Both the position numbers and the translations under genes were made by a program. DNA of 64,000 nt, taken from assembly GCF_007290395.2 (NCBI RefSeq), contig NZ_CP041656.2, positions 6,138,001 to 6,202,000 on the forward strand, in the 5' to 3' direction. Positions 1 to 8,873 of the stretch are shown one piece after another (position 1 is the first letter of the stretch; each line of letters opens with the position of its first letter). The notes beneath the pieces were generated by a model. That model had not been told where the DNA came from, ran no database searches, and was given only the letters and a program-made list of their open reading frames with translations. The stretch is from Bradyrhizobium cosmicum. Lineage in GTDB: Bacteria > Pseudomonadota > Alphaproteobacteria > Rhizobiales > Xanthobacteraceae.

Positions 1-1529
1 GGCCGCAAGCGGCAACGCATCCGAAGATTCCATTGCCGGCCGACCTGTTCGCGCCAGAGCGGCGCAATTCGCGCGGCGTCGAGTTCGGCGCGCGCGCCGC
101 GCTCCACCAGTTGCTGACGGACGTCAAGGCGGAGACGGCCGACCTCAAGCCGATCGCCGATGCAACGCCGGATCAGGCCAACGCAGCTGTGACTGCTGCG
201 CGCGCGGGCTTTGCCGCCTGGAGCCGGACGCCAGCGGGCACGCGCGCGGCCGCGCTGGAGCAGGCTGCGCATTTGCTGGAGAGCCGCGGCGCGCATTTCA
301 TCGCGCTGCTGCAAGCCGAAGGCGGCAAGACGCTCGACGACGCGCTCTCGGAGCTGCGCGAGGCCGTCGATTTCTGCCGCTATTATGCCGCGCAAGGCCG
401 CAAGCTGTTCGGCAGCGAGACGGCGATGCCGGGCCCGACCGGCGAAAGCAATGCGCTCGCCTTGCGCGGCCGCGGCGTCTTCGTGGCGATCTCGCCGTGG
501 AATTTCCCGCTGGCGATCTTCCTCGGGCAGGTCACGGCGGCTCTGATGGCCGGCAACAGCGTCGTGACAAAACCTGCCGAGCAGACCCCGCGCATCGCGC
601 GCGAGGCCGTCGCCCTGCTGCACGAGGCCGGCATCCCCGCGAGCGCGCTGCACCTCGTCACCGGCGACGGAAGCATCGGCGCGGTGCTGACCGCACACCG
701 GAATATCGCCGGTGTCGTCTTCACCGGCTCGACCGAGGTGGCGCGCGCCATCAACCGGTCGCTCGCCGCCAAGGACGGGCCGATCGTGCCGCTGATCGCG
801 GAAACCGGCGGCATCAACGCCATGATCGCGGATGCGACCGCGCTGCCAGAGCAGGTCGCCGACGACGTCGTCACATCTGCGTTCCGCTCGGCCGGCCAGC
901 GCTGCTCGGCGCTGCGGCTGCTGTTCGTGCAGGAAGATGTCGCCGACCGCATGATCGAGATGATCGCCGGCGCTGCGCGCGAATTGAAGATCGGTGATCC
1001 CTCCGACGTCGCAACCCATGTCGGCCCGGTGATCGACATGGAAGCCAAGCAGCGGCTTGATGCGCATATCGCGCGAATGACGGCCGAGGCGAAGCTGCAC
1101 TTTGCCGGCACCGCGCCGGAAGGCTGCTTCGTCGCGCCGCACATCTTCGAACTCAAGGACGCCGGCCAGCTGACCGAGGAGGTCTTTGGTCCGATCCTGC
1201 ATGTCGTGCGCTACCGCGCCGAAAACCTCGAGCGCGTCCTGACCGCGATCGAGCGCACCGGCTACGGGCTCACGCTCGGCATCCACTCCCGCATCGACGA
1301 CACGGTCGAGGCGATCATCGACCGGGTCCAGGTCGGCAACATCTATGTCAACCGCAACATGATCGGCGCCGTGGTCGGCGTGCAGCCATTCGGCGGCAAC
1401 GGCCTGTCGGGAACCGGCCCCAAGGCCGGCGGACCGCACTATCTGTCGCGCTTCGCCACGGAACAGACCGTGACGATCAACACCGCAGCCGCCGGCGGCA
1501 ACGCCGCCCTGCTTGCGGGGGGTGAGTGA
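1..1529 (+). CDS. putA: Bifunctional proline dehydrogenase/P5C dehydrogenase PutA, C-terminal part
   Basis: This is the C-terminal half of PutA, which oxidises proline to glutamate. The frame is open from base 3, ahead of the TTG at 33, and the first residues read straight into the conserved PutA linker, so the real start lies outside the window. About 508 residues are visible of the roughly 1,000 usual in alphaproteobacteria. They form the NAD-dependent glutamate-semialdehyde dehydrogenase domain. Counting from base 33, ISPWNFPL is near residue 153, AETGG with the general-base Glu near 257, and SAGQRCSALR with the nucleophilic Cys near 291. The flavin-dependent proline dehydrogenase domain must lie upstream. 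The protein ends soon after the dehydrogenase fold, so no extra C-terminal domain is present. Confidence 0.95.
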   Translation, partial: PQAATHPKIPLPADLFAPERRNSRGVEFGARAALHQLLTDVKAETADLKPIADATPDQANAAVTAARAGFAAWSRTPAGTRAAALEQAAHLLESRGAHFIALLQAEGGKTLDDALSELREAVDFCRYYAAQGRKLFGSETAMPGPTGESNALALRGRGVFVAISPWNFPLAIFLGQVTAALMAGNSVVTKPAEQTPRIAREAVALLHEAGIPASALHLVTGDGSIGAVLTAHRNIAGVVFTGSTEVARAINRSLAAKDGPIVPLIAETGGINAMIADATALPEQVADDVVTSAFRSAGQRCSALRLLFVQEDVADRMIEMIAGAARELKIGDPSDVATHVGPVIDMEAKQRLDAHIARMTAEAKLHFAGTAPEGCFVAPHIFELKDAGQLTEEVFGPILHVVRYRAENLERVLTAIERTGYGLTLGIHSRIDDTVEAIIDRVQVGNIYVNRNMIGAVVGVQPFGGNGLSGTGPKAGGPHYLSRFATEQTVTINTAAAGGNAALLAGGE

Positions 1530-1645
1530 AGCCCTGCGCCTGACGCCGTTGCATCCCGGCAAAACATCGGTCTAATGCTGCCATGATCTGGCCCGCGCCA
1601 ATTCCAGCGCGCGGGAAACAACAAGAGCGAGGGAGCTACGCCGCG

Positions 1646-2851
1646 ATGGAAAAGGGCATTTTTGCAGGCCTGAAGGTTCTGGACTGCGCGAGCTTCATCG
1701 CAGCGCCCGCGGCCGCGACCGTGCTGTCGGATTTCGGCGCCGACGTCGTCAAGATCGAGCCGCCCGGCGCCGGCGATCCCTACCGCAATCTGCCCAACAT
1801 TCCAGGCTATCCAAGCAGCGAGCACAATTTCGCCTGGCTGCTGGAGGCCCGCAACAAGAAGAGCATCGCGCTCGACCTCGCGAAGCCCGAGGCGCAGGCC
1901 GTGCTCTACAAGCTGGTGGAGGAGGCCGACGTCTTCATCACCAACATGCCGCCGCCGGTGCGCGCCAAGCTCGGCATCACCTATGACCACCTCGCCCATC
2001 TCAACGACCGGCTGATCTACGCCTCCTTTACCGGCTACGGCGAAAAGGGCGAGGAGGCCAACAAGCCCGGCTTCGACAGCAACGCCTATTGGGCGCGCTC
2101 CGGCCTGATGGACCTCGTCCGCGCCGACACCCACACCACGCCGGCCCGCTCGGTGGCCGGCATGGGTGATCATCCCTGCGCCATGGCGTTCTACGGCGCC
2201 ATCGTCACCGCGCTCTATCAGCGCGAGAAGACGGGCAAGGGCTCGCATGTTGCCTCCAATTTGATGGCGAACGGGGTGTGGGCCGCGAGCGTGCTGGCGC
2301 AGGCAAAGCTGTGCGGCGCCAAGTTCGCCGAGCGGCGGCCTCGCGAACGTGCGCTCAATGCGGTCGCCAACCACTATCAGTGCAAGGACGGCCGCTGGCT
2401 GATCCTGTCGCTGCTGAGCGAGGAGAAACAGTTTCCCACGTTGGCCAGGTGCCTTGGCCGCGAGGACCTCATCACCGATCCGCGCTTCGCCACCAAGGCC
2501 GATCGTCACGCCCGCTCGGTCGAGCTGATCAAGATCTTCGACGAGACCTTTGCGACCAGGGATCTCGCCGAATGGCGCAAGATCCTCGACGGCAACGGCC
2601 TCGTGTTCGGCATCGTCGGCATTTTGGACGACATCCCGAACGACAAGCAGATGCTCGACAACGAGGTGCTGGTGCCGTTCGAGAACGACACCATGCTCAC
2701 TATCTCCAGTCCGATCTGGATCGACGGCGCCAAGAAAGTCCAGCCGCGCAAGCCGCCCGGCGTCGGCGAGCACAGTGACGAGATTTTGCGCGGGGCGGGA
2801 TACGACGAGGCCGCGATCAAGCAGCTGAAGTCGTCGGGCGCCGTGGGATAA
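1646..2851 (+). CDS. CaiB/BaiF family (class III) CoA-transferase
   Basis: A 401-residue family III CoA-transferase, which moves CoA between an acyl-CoA donor and a carboxylic acid in the cytoplasm. The family hallmarks are visible: the N-terminal GLKVLDCASFIAAP and FGADVVKIEPP stretch, and GMGDHPCAMA near residues 172-181, whose Asp (about 175) aligns with the residue that forms the acyl anhydride. Length matches the family. I chose ATG 1646 because GAGGGAG lies about 11 bases upstream; the longer frame from 1583 has no such signal and adds non-conserved residues. The substrate cannot be read from sequence. It follows putA on the same strand after 116 bases and converges on a TetR gene. Confidence 0.9.
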   Translation: MEKGIFAGLKVLDCASFIAAPAAATVLSDFGADVVKIEPPGAGDPYRNLPNIPGYPSSEHNFAWLLEARNKKSIALDLAKPEAQAVLYKLVEEADVFITNMPPPVRAKLGITYDHLAHLNDRLIYASFTGYGEKGEEANKPGFDSNAYWARSGLMDLVRADTHTTPARSVAGMGDHPCAMAFYGAIVTALYQREKTGKGSHVASNLMANGVWAASVLAQAKLCGAKFAERRPRERALNAVANHYQCKDGRWLILSLLSEEKQFPTLARCLGREDLITDPRFATKADRHARSVELIKIFDETFATRDLAEWRKILDGNGLVFGIVGILDDIPNDKQMLDNEVLVPFENDTMLTISSPIWIDGAKKVQPRKPPGVGEHSDEILRGAGYDEAAIKQLKSSGAVG

Positions 2852-2857
2852 GCCGCA

Positions 2858-3448
2858 TTACTTCAGCGCGATCAAGCCGCCCACCAACTCCAACAGCTCC
2901 GCCTTCGCCTCACGGCGAAAGCCGGCTTTGGGCGTGGCGAGTTGACGAAACAGCAAGCCGATCAACGCCGAGACGAACAACTCGGCGTGGCGGCGTGGGT
3001 TTGGTGACTTCGCCGCCTTCAACGCAAGCTCGGCACTCTGCCGCCACGTGTCAAACCACTCGGCAACGACCGGCCGATAGCGCTGTTGCCTCGCCGCGGC
3101 CAGGAAGGCCTCATAGCATGCGATATGCGTCTCGGCTTCGGTGCTGAGCTCGCGGACGTAGAAGTCAACCAGGGCATCGATCCAGGCCTCGACCTCGAAT
3201 GCCTTGTCCTGAAGGCTGAGGGCCAACGCACGCAGCCGGCCCACCTCGCGCGCCAGGGCGAACTGCAGCGCCGCCTCGACCAGCGCATCTCGGGTTCCGA
3301 AATGATGCGTGACCGCACCGAGCGAAACCCCTGCCTCGGCCGCGACCGCCCGGTGGGTCACGCCGTCGAGCCCATGTCGCCCGATGATGCGTAAAGTTGC
3401 CCCCATCAGGAGCCGCTGGCCCGACTCTGATTTTGGGTTTCTGCTCAT
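2858..3448 (-). CDS. TetR/AcrR family transcriptional regulator
   Basis: A 196-residue TetR-type repressor. The N-terminal helix-turn-helix spans about residues 10-58 and includes GVTHRAVAAEAGVSLGAVTHHF; the rest is a helical ligand-binding domain with no recognisable relatives by eye. It is transcribed divergently from the glutathione S-transferase gene at 3544, and a perfect inverted repeat lies between the two starts, so it probably represses itself and the transferase until a small toxic or electrophilic ligand binds. The ligand is unknown. Its 3' end converges on the CoA-transferase gene with six bases between stop codons. Confidence 0.9.
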   Translation of the reverse strand: MSRNPKSESGQRLLMGATLRIIGRHGLDGVTHRAVAAEAGVSLGAVTHHFGTRDALVEAALQFALAREVGRLRALALSLQDKAFEVEAWIDALVDFYVRELSTEAETHIACYEAFLAAARQQRYRPVVAEWFDTWRQSAELALKAAKSPNPRRHAELFVSALIGLLFRQLATPKAGFRREAKAELLELVGGLIALK

Positions 3449-3470
3449 CCAGCCCCGCTCTTGACCGATT

Positions 3471-3488
3471 ACAGAACAAATGTTCTGT
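3471..3488. promoter_or_regulatory. Putative TetR operator, 8-bp inverted repeat
   Basis: ACAGAACA-AA-TGTTCTGT is a perfect 8-base inverted repeat with a two-base spacer. It sits 23 bases upstream of the TetR start and 56 bases upstream of the GST start. Size, symmetry and position between divergent genes fit a TetR-family operator; binding is inferred. Confidence 0.7.
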
Positions 3489-3543
3489 TATACGGATCGT
3501 ATGTAATACCGTTATCCAGGCTTCGTCGGCAAGGAGCGTACAA

Positions 3544-4191
3544 ATGCCCAGCTACCGCCTTCACTATTTCCCCGAGTCAGGCAACAGCTACAAGCTCGCG
3601 CTGATGCTGACGATGTGCGGTAAGCGGTTCGAGCCGGTCTGGACCGATTTTGCCGGCGGCATCACCCGCACGGCGGACTGGCGCAGGACCGTGAACGAGA
3701 TGGGTGAAATCCCGGTGCTCGAGATCGACAATCTGAAGATGACGCAGACCGCGCCGCTCCTGCTCAAGCTCGCCGACCAATACGGCCGTTTCGGCGGCGA
3801 GACGCCGGAGGAGAAATTCGAGCTGATGCGCTGGCTGTTCTGGGACAACCACAAGCTCACGGGCTACATGGCGGCCTACCGTTACATGCGCACGTTCATA
3901 CCCGATGGCGATCCGCAGGTGCTGAAGTATTTCCGGCGCAGGCTCGACGATTTCATCGGCATCCTCGAGCAGCACCTTGCCCGCAACGCTTTTGCGATCG
4001 GCGGAAACCCGACGGTCGCCGACTTTTCCATGATGGCCTATCTGCATTATCCGAGTGACGAGCACGGCTACGATTTCGCGCAGAGCCATCCCGCCATTCA
4101 TGCCTGGCTCGGCCGCATGGCCGCACTTCCCGGCTGGAAACCGGCCTATGAGCTGCTGCCGGGCCGGCGGATGACGAAATACGCGAAGTGA
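3544..4191 (+). CDS. Glutathione S-transferase family protein
   Basis: A 215-residue cytosolic glutathione S-transferase. The thioredoxin-like N-terminal domain (about 1-80) contains the SGNSYKLALML helix and MGEIPVLEID, whose Pro is the cis-proline that contacts glutathione; the all-helical C-terminal domain carries NPTVADFSMMAYL, the N-capping box. Likely role: conjugation or glutathione-dependent detoxification of an electrophile. AAGGAG at 3531-3536 fixes the start at ATG 3544; a longer frame from 3397 would run through the operator and into the divergent TetR gene. Likely repressed by that TetR protein. Confidence 0.9.
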   Translation: MPSYRLHYFPESGNSYKLALMLTMCGKRFEPVWTDFAGGITRTADWRRTVNEMGEIPVLEIDNLKMTQTAPLLLKLADQYGRFGGETPEEKFELMRWLFWDNHKLTGYMAAYRYMRTFIPDGDPQVLKYFRRRLDDFIGILEQHLARNAFAIGGNPTVADFSMMAYLHYPSDEHGYDFAQSHPAIHAWLGRMAALPGWKPAYELLPGRRMTKYAK

Positions 4192-4220
4192 AAGGGGCTC
4201 GCGTTGGACGCTCAGAAACG

Positions 4221-4302
4221 TCATGGCCGGGCTTGTCCCGGCCATCCACGATCTTGAGCGCGGATACGAGAACGTGGATGCCCGGGACAAGCCCGGGCAT
4301 GA
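4221..4302. repeat. Palindromic intergenic repeat, family A
   Basis: Two 30-base arms (4221-4250 and 4273-4302) are near-perfect reverse complements, with cores GGGCTTGTCCCGG and CCGGGACAAGCCC, separated by 22 bases. The transcript would fold into a long hairpin. The word pattern matches palindromic elements abundant in Bradyrhizobium and Rhodopseudomonas genomes. A partial copy lies at 58963-58997. Confidence 0.8.
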
Positions 4303-4318
4303 CGACGAGAAAGCGTCG

Positions 4319-4483
4319 CTACCTCAACGCCAGCCAGCCGAGCGTGAACAGGATCCCGCCGACGATCACGACCGCCACGATGGCCGAGATGCTGACGCGA
4401 GCGCTGCCAGCGACCTGCTTGGCTTCCTCATTGCGCGCAATCTCGAGATTACGCTCCTTGTTGGCGCCGCTGGTATCCGTCAT
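4319..4483 (-). CDS. Small single-pass membrane protein, 54 residues
   Basis: A short gene encoding 54 residues. The first 30 are polar and charged (begins MTDTSGANKERNLEIARNEE); about 32-50 form one hydrophobic segment rich in Ile and Val, followed by a short WLALR tail. A single-pass inner-membrane protein with its N-terminus in the cytoplasm is likely. No function can be assigned. The ribosome binding site is weak (GGATGA). It lies downstream of, and on the same strand as, the secreted CAGCH protein gene, 24 bases past its stop, so co-transcription is plausible. Coding potential rests on the clean membrane segment and the polar-then-hydrophobic layout. Confidence 0.6.
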   Translation of the reverse strand: MTDTSGANKERNLEIARNEEAKQVAGSARVSISAIVAVVIVGGILFTLGWLALR

Positions 4484-4507
4484 GGGTCATCCAAATCGGT
4501 TTTCTTG

Positions 4508-6043
4508 CTAACGCGTCTTGATGAAGCACATGCCGATGCGGCGCGAGGCCGCGGCAGCCTGACAGGCGAGACCTTTAGCACAGCTCCATGACATGAAACT
4601 CCTGTCGCCCGTTTCCGATCCCGCGTCTGGCAAAGAACAATGCGCGCCCCAGCCGTCCTGATATTCGGTGCCGGCGAGCTCCCGGCTGCCGCGCGTTTGC
4701 GGCCGGCTCGCAAATCCGCGTGAGAAATCAGGGCGTTTGCCCGCGGCGAACGCGGTCAGGATGTCGCGGCGACGGAGCTGGTCGCCGACAAAATGCGGCG
4801 AGGCCGGCACGATGGTGGAATTGGACGGTTTGTCCGCCAGCCAGTCGACGCCCGGAAAATGGAAGCCGCCGATGCCGCGGGTCTGATGGCAGCCGGCACA
4901 GGTGACGTCGTTGAGACGACGCTGGAAGCCCGCGACCGAGCGGACGTTCTGCATGTCCCCGCGCGCTGCAGCCTGCTTCAGCGCGTTGACCACGTCGCTG
5001 TCGGTAAAGACGGGCTCGCCTTTGCCTTCCCCCTGCATCATGCCGAACTCCGGCTGCATCGCGGAAGCATCGAGGCCGGCGGGCGTCGGCACGACCGCGG
5101 CCCTGGCCAGAAACTTTTCGGGGATCAGCACCGTGCCGCGATCGAATGCGCGAAGATTTTCCGGCGCAAGCAGCCAATCCCTAAAATCGCGCCGGAGGTC
5201 ATTGTCGACCAAAATCCTGTTACGGTCGATCTGGTTCTCCAGCGTCGATTCCTCGAATGTCTTCGTGGCGGCATTGTACTTGAAGACCTTCAGCAGATAG
5301 TCCGAACGAAAATCGTGCAGCGCCGATTTCGGCGCGATCGAGATCTGGATGTTGGTCTCGATGCGGTCGAGCATGGCATCGTCGGGATGCGAGCTGCTGC
5401 CGATCAGCCCTTGCCAGTCGCCATTGTCGAGCCAGCGCCGCGCGACCTCGGTGCAACTCACGGGCTTGCCGTTCGAAGCGACCTGGCGGGGATCGCGCGC
5501 CTTCAGCACCAGATTGAACGTCATCGGCAGGCGCGTTGCCGTCGTGATCCCATCCGGCCCGGCGTCGAAACGTGCCAGACGGTAGATCAGCCGGATCTCG
5601 CCGCAGGACTCTTCCGACACGTAAGCGCGGTCCATGCGATTGACGATACCGGCGAGCACGAAACGCGTGTTGGCGGATGTCAGGTTGGCGCGGTCGAACA
5701 GCTGGACGTCGAAGCCTTCGCCGACGCCGATGGTCTCGGTCGGATAGGCCGCTGTCTGCCGGGTGATATAGCGCTCGAACTCAGCATCGATCGCTGGGGG
5801 AATGTCCTTCAGCTGTGGCAGCGACGCGAACAGCAAGTCGGTCGCGAGCGGAGAATTTGCGTTCCGCTCCGGCCACAGCAGCCGCGAGATCGTGAGTGTG
5901 TCGCCCTGATCGAGCTTGCGGAGGAAATCGGGATCGGTGATCACCGTGCCGCGCGTGTACGATGCGTTCTCCGCGGCCGAAAGCGAAATAGCGCCGCCCA
6001 ACACGGCGACGACGGCAACGAGAATTCGCAACGCGCGGCTCAT
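4508..6043 (-). CDS. Secreted protein with one CXXCH haem-binding motif, unknown function
   Basis: A 511-residue protein with a Sec signal peptide (residues 1-24, hydrophobic core ILVAVVAVLGGAISL, cleavage likely after SAAE or nearby). The only recognisable motif is CAGCH in a C-terminal section (LNDVTCAGCHQTRGIGGFHF, about residue 385), a c-type haem site that would be filled in the periplasm. A possible Met or His sixth ligand cannot be identified. The long N-terminal part is soluble and unlike any enzyme I recognise. The C-terminal 60 residues contain several further Cys that could form disulfides. It is either a monohaem periplasmic protein or a protein with a structural CXXCH. No cytochrome maturation or redox genes lie beside it. 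Confidence 0.8.
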   Translation of the reverse strand: MSRALRILVAVVAVLGGAISLSAAENASYTRGTVITDPDFLRKLDQGDTLTISRLLWPERNANSPLATDLLFASLPQLKDIPPAIDAEFERYITRQTAAYPTETIGVGEGFDVQLFDRANLTSANTRFVLAGIVNRMDRAYVSEESCGEIRLIYRLARFDAGPDGITTATRLPMTFNLVLKARDPRQVASNGKPVSCTEVARRWLDNGDWQGLIGSSSHPDDAMLDRIETNIQISIAPKSALHDFRSDYLLKVFKYNAATKTFEESTLENQIDRNRILVDNDLRRDFRDWLLAPENLRAFDRGTVLIPEKFLARAAVVPTPAGLDASAMQPEFGMMQGEGKGEPVFTDSDVVNALKQAAARGDMQNVRSVAGFQRRLNDVTCAGCHQTRGIGGFHFPGVDWLADKPSNSTIVPASPHFVGDQLRRRDILTAFAAGKRPDFSRGFASRPQTRGSRELAGTEYQDGWGAHCSLPDAGSETGDRSFMSWSCAKGLACQAAAASRRIGMCFIKTR

Positions 6044-6080
6044 GCTTCCAGTAACACCGCGCGTGCCGGCCTATTCAAGC

Positions 6081-6111
6081 AAAAAGGCGCTTCACATGGT
6101 GGTGAAGCGCC
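6081..6111 (-). terminator. Rho-independent terminator of the 6137-7108 gene
   Basis: GGCGCTTCAC (6086-6095) and GTGAAGCGCC (6102-6111) form a perfect 10-base stem with a six-base loop. Read on the minus strand it is followed by five T (6081-6085). It lies 26 bases past the stop codon of the minus-strand gene. Confidence 0.85.
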
Positions 6112-6136
6112 CCTCTGGAAATCAGATATCGAACGC

Positions 6137-7108
6137 TCAGCGCGCGACGATCAGGCCCTTGCTGGTGACCACCACCCAGCGGCCGTCCTGACGGCGGATC
6201 GCATCGACACGGCCGACGCCAGGAATGGGGTCGCCGGCATAGACCTCGTAGAGGCCGCCGCGGCCTTCGATCAGCGCGCCACCGTTGGCGACGTTGCGCA
6301 GCACCCAGCCTTCGACCGTCGGCAGACGGCCGACCTCGGTCCTGGGCGCGGCGGGCGCCGGGGCCGATGCAGCGCCAGCGGTCGCAACCTGGGTCGGCGC
6401 GATCGAGCCGGTGGTCTCCCTGGCGGGAGCCGCTGCGGCCTGCGAAGCGGCGGCGGGCGGCGTCGCACGGAGCTTGTCCACGGTCTCTGACAGCTTTGCG
6501 ATCTTGGCCATCGGCTCGGCCTGCGCCTTCTCGAGCTTGTCGAGTCGGTCGTTGGTCCGGTTGAACTGACCAAGGCCGGTCTTGGAGGTGTGCTCGACAT
6601 TCGCCTTCAGCGCCACGAGATCGGCGTCAATCCGGGCAACGGAGGATTCCAGCGCGCTGGTGTCGGCCACCTGCGCCGGCGCAGGGGCTGCGAAATGCAT
6701 CATGCCGGCGGTCGCAAGCGCGCCGCTGATCGCGCCGACACTGGCGGCAATCGCCACCACCGCAGCCATCGCCGACAGGCGGCGCTTGTCGCCAGTCTCG
6801 CGCGGCGCATCCGCCTTCACATGCGGGGCAAACTCCTCGCGATCCCAGGAACGCTCGGACGGCGCCATGACGATGAGCTTGCCGAGCTTCGGTTCGGGCT
6901 TGGTCTCGGCCTTCGCTTCCACCTTGGCCTCGAGCTTGGGCGGCTCGACCTTGACGGGATCCGGCTTGGGCGGCGCCTCGTGGTCAGGGGCGATCGAGGG
7001 AGCCTCGATCCCGGCAGCTTCGAAAGCCTGCGGCGCGCTCGCAGCTTCGTCGACGCTGGTCTGCTCACCGGTCTGTTGGGCAGCCTGCTCAGCCATTGGT
7101 TCGCTCAC
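6137..7108 (-). CDS. Membrane-anchored coiled-coil protein, unknown function
   Basis: 323 residues with clear layers. About 1-105 is cytoplasmic, acidic and Pro/Ala/Lys/Glu-rich low complexity; 107-135 is one membrane segment (MAAVVAIAASVGAISGALA); 145-215 is a predicted coiled coil (SSVARIDADLVALKANVEH and following); 220-260 is an Ala/Pro linker; and about 262-323 is a compact C-terminal domain (WVLRNVANGGALIEGR, then GRWVVVTSKGLIVAR) on the periplasmic side. The composition suggests an envelope scaffold. I recognise no family function. GTG 7108 is preferred because GGAG lies about 11 bases upstream; ATG 7096 is the alternative. The gene is monocistronic, with its own terminator. Confidence 0.8.
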   Translation of the reverse strand: MSEPMAEQAAQQTGEQTSVDEAASAPQAFEAAGIEAPSIAPDHEAPPKPDPVKVEPPKLEAKVEAKAETKPEPKLGKLIVMAPSERSWDREEFAPHVKADAPRETGDKRRLSAMAAVVAIAASVGAISGALATAGMMHFAAPAPAQVADTSALESSVARIDADLVALKANVEHTSKTGLGQFNRTNDRLDKLEKAQAEPMAKIAKLSETVDKLRATPPAAASQAAAAPARETTGSIAPTQVATAGAASAPAPAAPRTEVGRLPTVEGWVLRNVANGGALIEGRGGLYEVYAGDPIPGVGRVDAIRRQDGRWVVVTSKGLIVAR

Positions 7109-7338
7109 GGCTCAAATACTCCACACTGGATTGACCTTTTGGTAACTTTCATTGCTTGCGAAATCCTTACCTTAGGACCCGCTTACCGAAATTTTAGGAA
7201 GTCTTCCGGGGCCGAATTAGGCCGGGAAAGTGGAACCGGTGTGGCGGGCGTGAAACAGTTTGTAACCGGGGCAAGATGAACGGCCGCGGAATAGCTGCCT
7301 CCACATCGTCATTGACGGCTTGGATGACCGGCCCGCGC

Positions 7339-7836
7339 TCACATGACCAGCGGCGCATCCGGCAGTTCGTTCACATGCGGCCCCTGCGGCGGGAAATGCC
7401 GCGACAGCTCGCGCGATACAGCTGCGATGCCACCGATCACGCCGCGCTCGAACTGGCCGGAGGCGAACTCGGCTTCCATGGCGCGGCAGATGCTCTCCCA
7501 ACCCTCGCCGCCGACCTTTGCGTGAATGCCGCGGTCGGCCACGATCTCGACGTCGCGATCGGCGAGCAGGAGATAGATGAGGACACCGTTGTTGTGCGCG
7601 GTGTCCCAGATGCGCAGATGCGAGAACACGTCGAGCGCACGCGCGCGGGCCGGCTGGTTGCGGAACAGCGGCGCGCCATCGAGCGCGCCTTCGACGACGA
7701 AGCGGACCTGGCCGGAATGGGTGGCCTCGCCCTGCCTGATCGCCTGCTCGATGCGGGCGAGCACGGCGGGCGGAAAGATCTGCTTCGCTCGCCAATGATG
7801 CTGCACCAGATGTCTGGCAATACGCTTGATGCTCAT
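7339..7836 (-). CDS. TPM-domain protein (second of pair)
   Basis: 165 residues resembling the TPM (TLP18.3/Psb32/MOLO-1) domain: HSGQVRFVVEG, then WDTAHNNGVLIYLLLADRD and VEIVADRGIHAKVGGEGW fit its beta-alpha pattern. There is no signal peptide or strong membrane segment, so it is probably cytoplasmic or held at the membrane by its partner. It starts five bases after the stop of the larger TPM gene, in the arrangement lemA, TPM with Gly-rich tail, TPM without tail that recurs in proteobacteria. The biochemical role is unsettled in the family; phosphatase and envelope-complex assembly roles have been proposed for relatives. Confidence 0.85.
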   Translation of the reverse strand: MSIKRIARHLVQHHWRAKQIFPPAVLARIEQAIRQGEATHSGQVRFVVEGALDGAPLFRNQPARARALDVFSHLRIWDTAHNNGVLIYLLLADRDVEIVADRGIHAKVGGEGWESICRAMEAEFASGQFERGVIGGIAAVSRELSRHFPPQGPHVNELPDAPLVM

Positions 7837-7841
7837 GACCG

Positions 7842-8738
7842 CTACCAGCTCCCCGAGGCGCCGCCGCCGCCAAAACTGCCCCCGCCGCCGCTGAAGCCGC
7901 CGCTGCTCGACGAGCCGCTGCTCCAGCCGCCTCCCGAAGAACCGCTCGACCACGAGCCGCGGCGCGAGGATCCCGAGCTTGGGCCGATCGCTGCAAACAG
8001 ATCGGCAATGAACCCGATGACGAAACCGAGCGCGCCGAGAGCAAGGGCAATCGAGAAGGAACCGAGAATGAACCAGCTCAGCACGGCGATGACGCCGCCG
8101 GTCGCCAACGATCCGAGCAACCGCCCCAGCATGGCACGGAAGAACCCGCCCACGCCCAGAGAGGCGAACAGCGTCACGATGAAGAGCGGTGCGAGATCGT
8201 CCAGATTGCCGAAATTCACGGTCGGCGAGGGAACCGGCAACGGCTCGCCGTCGATCACGCGGATCATCCGATCGACGCCATCGGAGATGCCGCCGGCGAA
8301 ATCGCCAGTCCTGAATTTGGGCGTGATGATCTCGTCGATGATGCGCCGCGAGGTCACGTCGGTGAGCACGCCTTCGAGGCCGTAGCCGACCTCGATGCGC
8401 AAATGCCGGTCGTTCTTGGCAACAACGAGGATCGCGCCGTCGTCGACCTTCTTGCGGCCGATCTTCCATGCCTCGGCAACGCGGATCGAAAATTGCTCGA
8501 TCGTCTCCGGCTGCGTCGTCGGCACGATCAGGACGGCGATCTGGCTGCCCTTGCGGGTCTCGAAGTCACGCAGCTTCTGCGCGAGCGCGGCGATGTCGCC
8601 GCTGGAGAGCGTGCCGGTCTGATCGACGACGCGGCCAGTGAGCTCGGGGACGGCGACGTCGGCCGCGGCGGGGAGGACGAAGGCGAAGGTGAGGAGGAGT
8701 GTGACGACGGCTATCGCCCGCCACAACCTCGCTGTCAT
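7842..8738 (-). CDS. TPM-domain membrane protein with Gly/Ser-rich tail (YgcG type)
   Basis: 298 residues. A signal peptide (about 1-27, core VVTLLLTFAFVLP) precedes a TPM domain (about 28-150, with GRVVDQTGTLSSGD and IEVGYGLEGVLTD). Two or three hydrophobic segments (about 170-245) follow, then a Ser/Gly-rich C-terminus ending in repeated GGGG runs and W. This is the architecture of YgcG-like partners of LemA. A longer frame to 8864 is open, but its N-terminus is simply translated repeat DNA. ATG 8738 begins the real signal peptide, yet it sits at the very edge of a palindromic repeat and has no visible ribosome binding site. Confidence 0.85.
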   Translation of the reverse strand: MTARLWRAIAVVTLLLTFAFVLPAAADVAVPELTGRVVDQTGTLSSGDIAALAQKLRDFETRKGSQIAVLIVPTTQPETIEQFSIRVAEAWKIGRKKVDDGAILVVAKNDRHLRIEVGYGLEGVLTDVTSRRIIDEIITPKFRTGDFAGGISDGVDRMIRVIDGEPLPVPSPTVNFGNLDDLAPLFIVTLFASLGVGGFFRAMLGRLLGSLATGGVIAVLSWFILGSFSIALALGALGFVIGFIADLFAAIGPSSGSSRRGSWSSGSSGGGWSSGSSSSGGFSGGGGSFGGGGASGSW

Positions 8739-8834
8739 CGTCCGGCTTGGCCGGGCGATCCAGTATTCCAGGGACGCCGGCGGGATGCGGAGAAGCCGCG
8801 GCGTACTGGATTCCCCGCCTTCGCGGGGAATGAC
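8733..8834. repeat. Palindromic intergenic repeat, family B, overlapping a start codon
   Basis: The left part (GTCATCGTCCGGCTTGGCC, 8735 on) and the right part (CCGCCTTCGCGGGGAATGAC, ending 8834) are the two ends of an imperfect palindrome with inner arms GATCCAGTATTCC and GTACTGGATTCC. It fills almost all of the gap between lemA and the TPM gene. Its left end contains the ATG of the TPM gene on the minus strand. Confidence 0.75.
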
Positions 8835-8873
8835 AGTGGTGGGTGGGGCGAGGCGCATCCGCAAAACGGCGCG

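Noticed and set aside
1439..2773. A 444-codon open frame opposite the CoA-transferase gene
   Set aside because: Antisense shadow of a real gene; no conserved motif and no start signal.
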